Origin: Phialophora verrucosa
Taxonomy: Eukaryota > Ascomycota > Eurotiomycetes > Chaetothyriales > Herpotrichiellaceae
Length of the DNA stretch: 64,000 nt
Assembly (NCBI GenBank): GCA_002099365.1
Contig: MSED01000006.1
Location: 434,001-498,000 of the forward strand
Reading direction: 5' to 3'
Part shown: piece by piece, positions 11,053 through 22,732 of the stretch
Position numbering within the stretch: the first letter of the stretch is position 1
Layout: each line of letters starts with the position of its first letter
Made by a program: the position numbers and the translations under genes
Notes under the pieces: generated by a model
The model's input: the letters and a program-made list of their open reading frames with translations, nothing else
Told to the model about the DNA's origin: nothing
The model's database searches: none

Positions 11053-14000
11053 TCACGTGGAAAGGTGACCTTTAGCCAGACTTCGGATGTGAGCATTTGG
11101 TTTGACAGCAGACTCTCGACTTCCACGAATCCACTCGACTGGCTGCGCTGCGGTATTGCCTCTGTAAAGGGTAGGCGCCGTATCAGCATCGACACTTGCC
11201 TCGAGCAATCTCCGTACCATGTCCACATGGCCATGTTCGGCGGCTGCTTGGAGTGCTGTCGCACCGCCGCTACCTGTGGCCCCCTGATTGACGTGGGCAC
11301 CGTGACCAAGGAGAAGGTCGACCACTTGGGACGAGCCTTTGGCCGCGGCTAGTCGTAACGGCGTATTCACCTGGCTTAGGCTTTCAGTCACATTGTATGA
11401 CATCGCGGTATTCGGATCCGCACCCGCCGTGAGGAACACTTCGATCAGCCTGATGCAATCATTTTCTATCGCCATCATCAGGGCGGAGGCCAGTTTGTCC
11501 TTGTCGAACAATAGAGGATTGTTGACGATGAGCTCCAGAAGCTCCTCCTGATGTCGCTCGGTAGCACTCTGCATCATCCGCCAGAAGGCCTCCAAGTCTT
11601 GCGATGTATGCAGGAAATGTTCTGACAGTAACAAAGCAAGAGAGCCAACCGACTCCGACAAGCTGACCATTTCTGGGCCAATTCCCTGGTAGGAGGACGT
11701 TTGCCAGGGGCGGTCGGCCTCATGAACCTCGCCGGCAACACATCGGCAGAATAGTCTCCAATTGTCTTCCCCGTCTGCTGGCCTCAGTCGCTGAAGATGA
11801 TGAATCCAATTTTGTTTGGCATATGGAAGAAATCGGAATTGGAGTCGGACACTGAGCGCGCCGGTTGTGCCGGTGATTCCTTGAATGCGCGTTTTCAGGT
11901 CATTGGAGCCGACAGTTGATCCCTTTTTGATCCTTTTTAGGATCTGCCGTGCAACCCCGCTGGTGAAGTCTGACTCCATGTCGAGGGCCTGCCGTCCGAT
12001 TGCAATAGGGTCGATAGGGATCGATTTCTCCGCCTTCGCTATCTCGCCGCTGAGTTCTTTGAAGTTGAGATAAGTCATGCATAGGAGCCCAAGGTGTTTA
12101 TCGATGGCGTTCCGATCAAAGTGGGCAGATCGTGGATCGGGGAACTCAAAAAGGTGCTGTTTCACGCTGTGGTGGACATAGTGAATGGTGAACTCCTCCT
12201 CGTCGGCATAAATCAATCCGTGGCAGCTGGCAGCGATCCGCCGGATATCGTTGGGGAGATTAGCCCAGTCCAAAGACTCTTGGCCAATTTCGACACCAAG
12301 AGCTTCTCGATATTCTTCTAAGGTCAACGGTCTTCTCGCCACACCGCAGAACTGAAGAAGCTTCAGGCAGAGCTGAGAGCAGGGTGCTTTAGCGATGCGA
12401 GTAAGCTTCCAGTCAAAGATATCTGAAAGCTGCCGAGGAAGATCCACCAAGGCACGCCTGATAGCATTATCGTTCGCTTGGTCGCATATCTCGCCAATCA
12501 TCAGTCGAGTCCAAAGGAACCTACTCGCAGACAAATATATCAGTTCTTGACTCTTCGTCGATGGAGGTAACGGGTTAAACGCCGCTCCAATGCACGATCG
12601 CAAAGGTTAGTACCGAACACTTACATTCCGTGCGAGCCTTTCTGCAATTCTTCCGATATGGTTGCGATCAGTGTAGGATCACCTAATTTCAAGCGACCGT
12701 CCTCGAGACATTCGTCAAGAGCTGCTTCGATGTACTTGGCGATGTCGGAGTCTGTTTGTTTCGAGCTTAAAGGTATTCTGAAGCTTGGAGGAAGGAATGT
12801 GGACATCTCCTTTTCTGTATCTGGTCGCGCAGCACAAAGTATCTTCAGTCCAGTTTTGTGCTTCGCAGTCAGGTGCGCAAGTGCCCTGGCAAGGCGTTTC
12901 CTACCGTAGGGCTCGCATTCATCTAGTCCATCTAAGATAATGTAATGGCTTTTGTCCGGATCAAGTCGAGCAGCGATAAATTTCGTAACACCGTCCAGGT
13001 CTAGATCACAGGTGTCAGCAAGTAGGGTATCCAGAGAGCCGCCCTTGGTGGTTTCGATGTAGGTATTGAGGAGTTGGCGGCAGATACTGCCCAGGATATT
13101 CCTAGCTTCGGTGGATTTGGTGTCATCAGAACGGCAGAAGAAGTGCGCCACAATTGTCGATGGCGTTGAGTTTACTGAGAGGTGTGCAACGATATTGGAG
13201 ACAAGGACCGACTTGCCAGTTCCAAGGTTACCAGAGACCCAAGAGTCACGGTTTTCTGGTCATCTTTCCAGCCCAAGAAATTGGAGTCCGCCGCAAACCA
13301 TTCTGCTGTATTCGAGACGCGATGTCGTAGAGCTTGCTTCCACGGTTTGTCGTGATCGGTCGATGACAGGTTTTTCCGGATAGAAGACCTGATTTCGACT
13401 TCCTCTCGTGCTCTCTGTCGCTCACGCCACAGCGCTGCCTGGTCTCGCTCCTTTTCCCCCTCCTTCTGATATTGCAATGCTGATTTCCAGTTGGACGCGT
13501 TCCGTTGTCGGTCCAACTCTAGAAGCCTGGCCGTCTCTCGCTCCGCTTGCTGAGAGGCCAGGAGAATCTGCAATTCCACCTCGTGTTGATCATGTTCCAA
13601 CTGATCAATGCACGGCCTAAACTCGGTCTCGAACGGATTGGCAATGGGTAACAAAACCTGTCGCCACCCAGGCTTCTGAGACCCCAGGATGATCTTTGTG
13701 CACAATCCGATGATGGTCGCATAGAATTTGCACAAAGCTACCTGCAAGCCTCCTGCGCCAGGATACAGTGAACCAAAGTCATCGTAGACGGGGCAGAAGC
13801 GCCCAATGCGCATAATCAAGTCACTGGTTTTCTCGAAGTACGACGCGACGTTGCTTGCGGCCAAGATGGCCGTTTTGACGCCACCTCATACCAGGCCAGC
13901 TATGTGGGGATTCGAAGATACGAAGATATCAACGACATTGCTGAATTGGCGAACAGCATTGAGGAAGGTCAAAAGACGAGGTGCGAAACATCTCCTTGCC

Positions 14001-14194
14001 CGACCTTCATTGTCCTGATCAAGTTGAGTCACGAACTTGACCACGCTTGTCGCGTCGGGGTTGGCACAGGCTTGATGATAAAGCTGCCTTCGATCACTGC
14101 TAAGGGCATTTTCGAACCTTTTCAGAGCTTGTTTGAGAGACTCTGTCGGATCCGGAGGAGAACTCTTGGCCAGTGACCGCAGAGCCAAAGCCAT
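11053..14194 (-). pseudogene. NACHT-ankyrin NLR (STAND) gene, disabled
   Basis: Fungal NOD-like receptor; intact relatives act in non-self recognition and regulated cell death. The inferred start is ATG at 14194 (MALALRSLAKS). The N-terminal region (SNPHIAGLV, then AASNVASYF) is the conserved domain common in front of fungal NACHT modules, followed by a Glu/Arg-rich coiled coil and the NACHT domain: Walker A GNLGTGKS, Walker B YIILDGLDE. An intron (12624-12521) separates ELQKGSHGM from FLWTRLM. The C-terminal part carries winged-helix-like sequence and about three ankyrin-type repeats (TPLRLAAAKGSSQVVDLLL; TALQAAAEHGHVDMVRRLL). Two lesions: a TGA at 13888-13886 exactly where the frame needs the conserved Trp after GLV, and a one-base frame break near 13252-13258, just before Walker A. 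The ankyrin array is short and ends in non-repeat sequence. Confidence 0.82.
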
Positions 14195-14614
14195 GAAGAT
14201 TGATGGACATTGTGCCGATGGATTCACAAGGAGAGATTGTCGTGTTGCGCGATGCGGCTGAGAAAGGTCACTGGCAACATGTCCGATGAACCGATTTAGC
14301 CTTGAACTTAGCCAGAGCTCAGCCACTTTCTGCTGGGCCAGCGATCTCAGGCAACTCGGAGGACGCCACAGCTGAGCCCAGTTACAACCCTGGCGTGCCT
14401 GGCTAATAGCGACATTAGAAGACCTAACTAGGTTATAGATGGTGTTATTACTTATGCCCCTTCAGGCCCCTGAGCCTTGTTTTAGTAGGGTCGGGCCGGA
14501 TGCGGGCCCACTTTCCAGCAACAGATTTCTATTCTCCTCTCCTTCAGACTCCGCGTGTAGCGGGCCATGCCTGCGAACGTGTTTGCAGACCGTAACTTCG
14601 TCCTCCTCGCGCAC
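14195..14614. other. Spacer between NLR and HET genes
   Basis: About 420 bp. On the minus strand the NLR frame stays open upstream of the chosen ATG for roughly 270 further bases without an in-frame ATG, so either the gene had an upstream exon or this is chance. No other signal recognised. Confidence 0.45.
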
Positions 14615-17119
14615 CTAGCTGACAATCCACTCGCTGTTCTCCGGATGGTAAGAGCCAAAGAGTTCGGCAATACCATGGTTGTCCGTCCCTCGAATCGTAG
14701 CCGTCCCACAGCCTTCGAATCGCAGCACACTCGGACCATCCTCGTGGCCATTCCAGCTCCCCAACATGACTTCCACCCCCGTGACTCCGAATTCCGACGG
14801 TTTCGCCCTCATAATGACGCAGTAGCGCAACCCCGCGTCCCATGTCGCTGGTCCGCCGTCCGGGTCGTGGAATAGCTCAACCTGGAAGCGGCCCTGCTCG
14901 CAGCCAACGACAAATACCGAGCCGAGGACGCCCTCTGGCGCCACCACTGTGTCGAGAGAGACACCGGGATACTTTACTTTCAACCCCACCCCGCCCTTGC
15001 TGCCAACCTGGCATACTTCGCCGGGGCTCATTTCCAGAGGTACCGCCTGGACGGGGTGGCCGAGAAATGATCGCTGGGCCCACCGATACCCATCTCTCTG
15101 CAGACGCGGGACTCTTTGGAAGATGATGCTGGCGTAGAATGTTCCCATCTGCATCACGAATAATTCCATGCGACGGTCCGCCAGAATCTGGTCCCGCGCG
15201 CGCTTCTCAGCCCGCGTGAGACCGAGGCGACTAGTCTGGCGCGCCGCCACCGTCGCATCGACGTCTTCGTTCTGGACCGGGTCGTCGATGGCAATGTCGA
15301 GAAACGGCGAGGGGTCCATTGCCATCATAGTCGCGACACACAGGATCTCGTCTGATTTGCGCGTCGTTGTCCGTTGCCATATCCCGCTGGCCAACGGGGA
15401 CAAGATATTCCAGCGCGGAAGGTCGCTCGTCCCGTCCCGGATTCTCAAGGCAGCAGTGCGGAGGATCTTGAGCCCTGGTGTCGATTGAGCGGCTGCATAT
15501 TCTACGAAGTGATGGTATTGACCCTGCTTGGCCAGGCTCCTCTCATAGTCCCTGGTTTCCGCTCCCAGATCGCGACTGTCCTGGGCCGCGTTGCTGAACT
15601 GGAAGTGGACATCGCTGCTCAAAAAGCCTTCTTGGAACGTCCAAAGCCGGCGCTGCCAGCCCGACTGGCAGACAGAAATGGATTTCTCCGGAGTCGGGCT
15701 AGATACAGGGATCGACAGAAGAGCCGAGTCAAGGACGAGCACGGTGGCGGCTTGCTCGTAGATGTTGCCCATATTGGCGATGCACTGCTTTCGGTAGTCC
15801 TCAAGGCCCGGCCGTACCGGAATGCAGAGCGTGTCTATCCAGAATGGCATGGTGTCTTGGACGGTCCGCGCCGGAAACGCAACGCCGTTGACCTTTTCCT
15901 GGATCCAGGCGATTCTGCAGGTGGGAAGAGCATTCGAATGCGGGTTGCCCATACCATCCGCCCAGCTAGAGGGCGATCGCAAAAGTGGTGTCAGTAAAGT
16001 CTCATATCACGGTATGGGGTGGGATAGTTTATTACACGTGGGAGATAGCAATATACTGGGGATGAGAAGGCCCATGGCCACCAGACTCTGTCAGGCTCCA
16101 TTTCGCTAAGTCCTGGCTCACGGTAAGTCTACGTCCCTTCCCGTCCTGGAGATCGACCCAGCGCAGGAGGGGCGTGCCGCCCTTTTCGATGACTTTAAGG
16201 AGCTCATCTTCTGGCGGAAACTCGAAGGCGCACTCGCAGTCATCTGTGACATGCTTGGTGATGTAGTGCTCCTCGTCGACGTTTTCTGCCACACATTTAG
16301 TTGTCTGGCACAATCCGTGGTCATGCCCGGGCATCTCCGGGTTGTGGCCGCGATGTAATAGAGCCCGTCGACATCAAGCTCTACAGCCATTTGGATGCGC
16401 AATGGGCACCATTTTGCACCAACCAACCGCTGTTCCAATAGCCTCGTCCACCCCTCGACAGCATTGACTCTGACACTGCTAACATCCTGTATAACCCCTC
16501 GGAGAGTGAAGGCCAGTGCCCTGACGGATAGGGCTATCTCTGGAGATATGGGCCAGGCGGCCTGCTGAGTGACGACCGTCTTAGGGTTTCCCGAGAAGTA
16601 GCGCATCAGATCGGCCACGAAGTCGATGACTTTCGCCGCAGACTCCAACGCTGCTGTGTGTCTGGCCTTGACCTCTACCATCGGGCAAGGCGTCTTGCCC
16701 TGACATCCTTTTTTCAAGGGATGGAGCCATTCATTGCTGTAGAATGGACAGTCGCACCTGACTGACTCGGCCAAGCGGTCACTCCAGCGCCGGAGCAGAA
16801 CAGGCAGCCCTTTTGTCGTGACGACAAGCTCAGCGCCGTTGCTCCCACGCGCAATGAAATCTTCAACGGTAAAAGACAGGCCGATCAACTTGGAAACTTC
16901 GGTGAGCGTGCCGAAGTAGAGCCAACTTTGAAAGAAAGCTTCGATCTCGAGGTTGTTACTACCGCCAAAGTGGTCGGCGCCGTGCACTTCGTCGGTCGTC
17001 CAATTGTTGCGGGCGGGAAAACTGAAGAAATCCCCCCCGTCGTATGCCACTGACACTGCACATCTGCACGGCACTATAATGTAGGGTACTACGCCGTCAG
17101 GCAGGATGAGGTGATCCAT
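14615..17119 (-). pseudogene. HET-domain (heterokaryon incompatibility) protein gene, frame broken
   Basis: HET proteins trigger cell death on non-self fusion. Start ATG at 17119 (MDHLILPDG). A Cys/His-rich N-terminal region (PGHDHGLCQTTKC) leads into the HET core: YIAISHVWADGMGNPHSNALP, then FWIDTLCIPV, YEQAATVLVLDSALL, and GWQRRLWTFQEGF, the standard block order. An intron at 16035-15968 (68 bp) splits SHV from WADG and restores frame. One lesion: near 16346, after LYYIAA, the reading frame must change to reach HNPEMPGHDHG, equivalent to one base missing in a CC run; no intron could fit. Otherwise about 810 codons would be open. Same strand as the NLR relic 420 bp away. It could be a sequencing error rather than a true pseudogene. 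Confidence 0.82.
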
Positions 17120-17722
17120 TTCGGACAGCGACAAGCTGCCAGCGATATCTAGTTTCGCGAAAGATTAGATTAATACGAGTAGCTCTCTAAGCAAGCCGGG
17201 CGCGATTAGTACCTACTGCATGACTGTTGACGTGGCTTGGGCGCTGATTCGCAATAAGAAACCGCCTCACTTTGGGTTACAGATGAGCCGAGCGGGACGG
17301 CATCTCACCACCTGAATCGATCGTGACGGCGAGATGCTAGACCCAAGTGACCTGTTCAGACTGTTAGACTCGATGTACAAAGCTGAACGCGAGGCATGAT
17401 CGACTTCTTAGTCTACCATTGTGTGATGGATCCATCGGTGGGGTTGGCTAACATATGTGTCGGATGCCGGGCACTGCTCAGGCAGAGGTTCTCTCTTGGC
17501 ATATTGTCTTTCCATTGTCTTCTTTACACGCTCGATGCCTGCGATGTACCGGAGTCGTCGAAATGGGTATAGCTTGTGACGTTGAGTGGAAATCTTACGG
17601 CAGGCGTAGGTCGATCTATGTGTGAGTGTGTGTGCGTCAAAATTCTTTAACTAGACAGGACAGGGGAATATAGAAAAGAGTGACCATGGACGAGACCATT
17701 ACAGTTCTTGCCAAAATGTTAT
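17120..17722. other. Intergenic, HET promoter side / MFS 3' side
   Basis: About 600 bp holding the upstream region of the HET gene and the 3' UTR of the MFS transporter gene. No gene, repeat or RNA recognised. Confidence 0.55.
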
Positions 17723-19276
17723 TCACGTGCTAGTCTCATACTTGGTCTTCGACCGCAACAGCTCCCCGTGCCGCCAGAACACCAACGGCATGGGCGCCAT
17801 GATCAAGGTGCCAAAAGCCAGGATACTCGTCGCCCATCCCACACCCAGGGCCTTGTAGAACTTGAGTGCAAACAGCGGGAACGCAGCCGACAGGCCATAC
17901 CGCGACAACATGGCCGCTCCCGCGGCAGAGGCTCCGTACAACGGCCCGTACGCGTCCACCATAAACAGGTTCATCGACGAGTACACCATCACCGTCGCGG
18001 TGAAGGCCAGGCCCTGGAACGCAATCGGGACCGCCCAATGTATTTGAGCGTGGGCTGTCCACGCGAATCCCAGGAGACACGCGGGGATGACGAACGAGGC
18101 CGCCATGCTAGGGTAGAGGCGATGTTCGGGGGGGAACGGCTCCTCGACGTCTGGGTGGTGGACACGGAACCGCTTCAGTCTCGGCTGGTACATATATGCG
18201 TCGATTAGGATGAGGGGTAGAGGCGCCGACGCCGTGCCAACCATCAGTCCGATGAAGGACAGCGATTGCCCCGTGAGCCCGAATCCGTAGTAGTGCTGGA
18301 AGACCCACGGCGAGGCGACCACAAAGGTGTACATCAGGCCGAAGAGGAAGCCGTTGTACAGACACACGATCGTGACGATCAGCTCCGTGACCAGCATGTG
18401 CACGGGTCGCAGGAAGATCGTGGTCAAGAAGTACTTGATCGTCGAGGGGAGGGAACGGCCAGGCTGCGGCGGGCCCTGGATATTCAGCCTCTTTGCCCGT
18501 CGCTCTAGAATCGTCCGCTTGTACGACTCCTTCGTGAATAAGATGGGGATGTAGAAGGTGAGGATGAAGAAGAGGGTGACCCACTGCGTCCAGCGCCAGC
18601 TTTTCGTCTGGACGAGGAACCCGCCAAGGAGAGGCCTATTTTCATAACCAACCCAAGAAATTAGCCGTGGGTTCGAACGGTAACCAGGTCGCCAAATTAC
18701 AATCACCTACGCAAAGACTGCCCCGAAGAAGGGGATAGAGTAGTAGAACGCCAACAGCACGGCTCGATACCTCCCAGCCGTATAGTCCACGATCGTCGCC
18801 GAGGCATTACTGATGGCCGGCGAGGCGAACACCCCGGCAAAGAACCTGCAGACTATCAACGACGCCGGGCCCTGTGAAAAGCCAGCCCCGAGCGTAAAGA
18901 GGGCAAAAATCGGGGAGGTGGTCAAGAAGACGGCCTTTCTTCCAAATGTCTCGCTCAGTGGCGCTCCGACAAGCGGTCCGAACGCCATTCCAAAATTGTA
19001 CAGCGACAATGGCAGGATGGCGACCTCCTCTGACACGCCGAAGCGCTGCGAAACAGCTTCATGGGCGGGACTGTAGAGAGATCCTGCCAGCGTGCTCACG
19101 AACGCGAGGAACGTGACGGCAAACGTCGATGCCAGGCGGCGTTGGAAGCTGAAGTTTCGGGGGTTGTCGGGGTCATTCGGCCCATCCCAGTCTGTTGCTG
19201 TTCGAAAACGCTGCAGGACGCCTATGCCTACGCCGGCGGTTTGTGGTTGTTCGCCATGTCCCATATCCGTGTCCAT
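17723..19276 (-). CDS. MFS transporter, DHA1 (polyamine/multidrug H+ antiporter) type
   Basis: Twelve-helix proton-driven exporter of the plasma membrane. Two exons, 19276-18711 and 18635-17723, with a 75-bp intron (18710-18636) give about 492 residues. The order is a cytosolic N-terminus with WDGPNDPDNPRNFS (typical of this clade), the N-domain with motif A as GAPLSETFGRKAVF, the intron inside the conserved FFGAVFAPLLGGF segment, the charged central loop (KESYKRTILERRAKRLNIQG), and the C-domain ending MPLVFWRHGELLRSKTKYE. No break. The substrate cannot be told; relatives carry polyamines or azoles. No biosynthetic cluster is visible around it. Confidence 0.93.
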
Positions 19277-20270
19277 ACCCAGACCGATAATCCATCAGCC
19301 TTGCGATTACTAGACCACAACGCATGACGACAGTGGTTGAAAGGTCTCATGGCCAAGGCTTCTCACGAGAGAGAGCGATAAGGCCCAGCACGGAGATCTT
19401 CCCGAATCACCGCTCCCAAGCTCAAGGCTTCATCTTAGACGGTATCCTGCCGTTCCCCGCAGATCGGACGGATAATCGGCAACGTCGAGGTGGCGCAGTG
19501 TTTGCTCGACCTTCTTCGTCGGTCTTCAGCAAAATCAGATCTGTTAGCAACTACTAAATGCAAGGTGTACACTGGAGTTCAGGAGTATAGCAGCTCTGGA
19601 GAGCAGGGATACAAGGAAAGGGAGAAAGCTGACAGGCCAGAGCCGGGCTGTTGCAGGGCAGCGTTTACTGCCGCTTTCTGCCTACGTATCGCATTCTCGT
19701 TCCGCAGAACACCATGTTGTATAGCACATCTGTTAGTTTGAGTCTATCAAGATCCCCCGATTTCTAACTACTGTATAAACGACTATCGAGCGTGTCTCAT
19801 TTGCCCGATGCAGGAGTAGTGTTTGAAGACCATGGAGTGTGACTGACTCGAGTCACCTAGACCGAGGAACTTCACCTTTATCAAATCCAAAGCATCAGAA
19901 TGGTATGCGAGTCGAGATAGCGAGTATTCTACAGTCTGAAATACCCTGACAATGAATAGCAACATGGCTCGATCACGCCAACTAATACAGTAGCCAAGTC
20001 ATTCATATCGACAGAGAAAACCTCCAGGCAACATCGCAACATGGCCAATGTTACGGCTGGCGCGCCGGAGGATCCATCAATCGACTGATCCGGGACGCAC
20101 TCAACGCCCACAGCCATGCTTGGAATCATGCGACGCAGTGGCAGCAATCACAATTCGACACGAAGCATCGCAGGGTAGGACGTACAGTACTCGTACTGGG
20201 CAAGGTCTTTTGCGCAGGCTCTCCGGCCGCCCACGCTTAACCTTCCCCTTGCACGTTCGTGCAAGTCATT

Positions 20271-20276
20271 ACGCGT
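20271..20276. promoter_or_regulatory. MCB box (ACGCGT) upstream of MCM5
   Basis: Perfect palindromic MluI cell-cycle box 226 bp upstream of the MCM5 start codon. MCB is the known binding site of the MBF factor that drives G1/S genes in fungi; its use here is inferred. Confidence 0.6.
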
Positions 20277-20398
20277 CATCACGTGCTGCCCGGCTTTAAT
20301 GCAACTGCGGAGGAGAAAACCACCACCGCCACTTTTAATTGAAATTACGGTGGGCGGCAACTCAAAACACGACAAGATCGCGTGGGGACGCGCCGTGA

Positions 20399-20404
20399 AC
20401 GCGT
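20399..20404. promoter_or_regulatory. Second MCB box (ACGCGT) upstream of MCM5
   Basis: Second perfect ACGCGT, 98 bp upstream of the MCM5 start, in a GC-rich stretch that also contains a near match (GACGCGCC) just before it. Two copies within 130 bp of each other fit MBF control. Confidence 0.6.
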
Positions 20405-20501
20405 TCTTCTCAATTGCCCTTGATATTTGTCCCTTTCAGTTTCGAACCCCCCTCATCCCCACCAGCAGTTCTAACGATTACAACTCTCGTCGAGCGCAAC
20501 A

Positions 20502-22732
20502 ATGGCCCTCGACACTCGCTCCGCATACTCCCTCTCCGTCCTCCCGGCCTTCACCGACCCAACCACCGAACCGCGCACCGAGCTGACCCAGAAACTTCGC
20601 GACTTCATCCTCGCCTTCCAACTCGACGGGCTGTACATCTACCGCGACCAGTTGCGCAGCAATGTGTTGTCCAGACAGTATTTCTGCGACGTCGACCTCG
20701 CGCATCTGATCAGCTACAATGAAGAGCTTGCACACCGGTTGACAAGTGAACCTGCGGAGGTGATCCCCCTGTTCGAACAAGGCCTGAAGCAATGCACCCA
20801 GAGAATAGTGTACCCGCACGAGCGGGACGTACAATTACCGCAGCATCAACTGCTGCTGCATTCGAGCGTCGCGCACATCTCGATAAGAGACCTCACGGCG
20901 CAGAATGTCAGTCATCTGGTGCGCATCCCGGGGATTGTCATCGGGGCAAGTACCTTGTCGAGCAAAGCGACGCTGATGACGATCCAATGTCGCAGTTGCG
21001 AGCATACGCAGCAGCTTCCCGTGGAGGGCGGCTTCAGCGGGATCACACTGCCTCGGCAGTGCGGGAGGGTGAAGATTCCCGAGCAAGAGTCTGGCGAACC
21101 CTGTCCCCTGGATCCGTACTTCGTGGTGCACGAGGCGTCGCAGTTCATCGATCAGCAGATCATAAAGTTGCAGGAAGCCCCGGATCAAGTTCCTGTGGGT
21201 GAATTACCCAGACATATCGTAGTCAGCGCGGATCGGTACCTTACAAACCGTGTCGTCCCGGGGTCGAGATGTACAGTCATGGGCGTGTTTTCAATCTACC
21301 AGCAGAACAAGGGCAACAAGAAGGACAGTGCAGTCGCATTGAGACAGCCGTATCTGCGGGCAGTGGGCATTCAAACAGATGTAGACCACTCGGCGGCGGG
21401 CGCCTCGTTCACAGACGAGGAGATTCAAGAGTTTGAAGAGATGTCCCGATTACCAGACCTGTACGAACGGTTTTCACGATGCATTGCACCATCAATCTAC
21501 GGCAATGCTGATATCAAGAAGGCCGTGGCATGTCTACTGATGGGTGGCTCCAAGAAGATCCTGCCCGACGGCATGAAACTGCGGGGCGACATCAATGTCC
21601 TTCTGCTAGGTGACCCCGGTACAGCAAAATCTCAACTGCTGAAATTTGTTGAGAAAGTCTCGCCTATCGCCATTTACACATCTGGAAAGGGCTCTTCGGC
21701 AGCGGGTCTGACCGCCTCAGTCCAACGAGACACTCAAACGCGCGAGTTCTATCTTGAAGGAGGAGCAATGGTCCTTGCAGACGGCGGTGTCGTCTGTATA
21801 GACGAGTTCGACAAGATGCGCGACGAAGATCGAGTAGCCATCCACGAAGCCATGGAGCAGCAAACAATCTCAATCGCAAAAGCCGGTATCACCACCATTC
21901 TCAATGCCCGAACGTCCGTGCTTGCTGCGGCCAACCCTATATTCGGGCGGTACGATGAGCTCAAATCTCCTGGTGAGAACATTGATTTCCAGACTACCAT
22001 ACTGTCGCGTTTCGATATGATCTTTATCGTAAGGGACGACCATGACAGATATCGGGACGAAACAATCGCGAAGCACGTCATGGGAATTCACATGGGCAAC
22101 CAAGGCGTGGAAGAACAGGCCGAGGTGGAAATCCCTGTGGAGAAGATGAAGCGATATATCAGTTTCTGCAAGTCGTAAGTACTGCGTGCTCATGAACTGA
22201 GCGACCAAGCTGACAATTCGTTTGCAGACGATGTGCTCCGAGACTCTCACCTGGCGCCGCAGAAAAGCTGTCGTCACATTTTGTGTCGATCCGTAACCGC
22301 GTCCATCAAGCCGAGATGAACAGCAATGTCCGATCGTCCATCCCCATCACAGTCCGGCAGCTTGAAGCCATAATTCGTATTACTGAAGCCCTTGCCAAAC
22401 TCACCTTGTCTCCCACGGCGGAGGAGCACCACGTTGACGAAGCCATTCGGCTCTTCCTGGCAAGCACCATGGATGCTGTCTCCCAAGGTGAAGGAGTCGG
22501 CGGACTTGGCGGCAACAGAGATTTAATGGAGGAAGTGAGCAAGGTTGAAGAAGAACTAAGAAGGAGGCTACCGATTGGCTGGAGCACAAGCCTGGGAACC
22601 CTGAAACGAGAGTTCGTTCAAGGTAGAGGGTATAGCGAGGCGGCATTGGCCAGAGCCCTGCATGTCTTACAGAGAAGAGAGACAGTGCGTCTCAGAAATG
22701 GTGGCAGCCAGGTGTACAGAAGTGGTGTTTAA
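20502..22732 (+). CDS. mcm5: MCM5, subunit of the MCM2-7 replicative helicase
   Basis: AAA+ subunit of the hexameric DNA helicase loaded at replication origins. Exons 20502-22174 and 22228-22732 with a 53-bp intron give 725 residues, normal for Mcm5. The N-terminus matches the Mcm5 pattern (RSAYSLSVLPAF; YRDQLRSNVLSRQYFCDVDL). A zinc-finger-type cluster starts at CRSCEHT (~162), with further Cys at RQC and EPC. The AAA+ core has Walker A GDPGTAKSQLLKF (~369), Walker B CIDEFDKM (~431), sensor 1 in LAAANP and the arginine finger SRFD (~502). The C-terminal winged-helix region lies in exon 2. The intron splits the conserved FCKSRCAPRLSP segment. Two MCB boxes upstream suggest G1/S transcription. 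No lesions. Confidence 0.98.

Larger units (their letters stand above)
19277..20501. other. Divergent promoter region MFS / MCM5
   Basis: About 1.2 kb shared by the 5' ends of the MFS transporter and MCM5 genes. The MCM5-proximal part holds two ACGCGT boxes (20271-20276 and 20399-20404) and a CACGTG hexamer (20280-20285). No gene seen. Confidence 0.65.

Noticed and set aside
18668..18682. GGGTTCGAACGG, tRNA T-loop look-alike
   Set aside because: Lies in an intron of the MFS gene, and no acceptor stem, D-arm or anticodon arm can be folded around it.
21870..22277. 135-codon minus frame
   Set aside because: Antisense to MCM5 AAA+ core and intron; composition reflects codon bias of the real gene.
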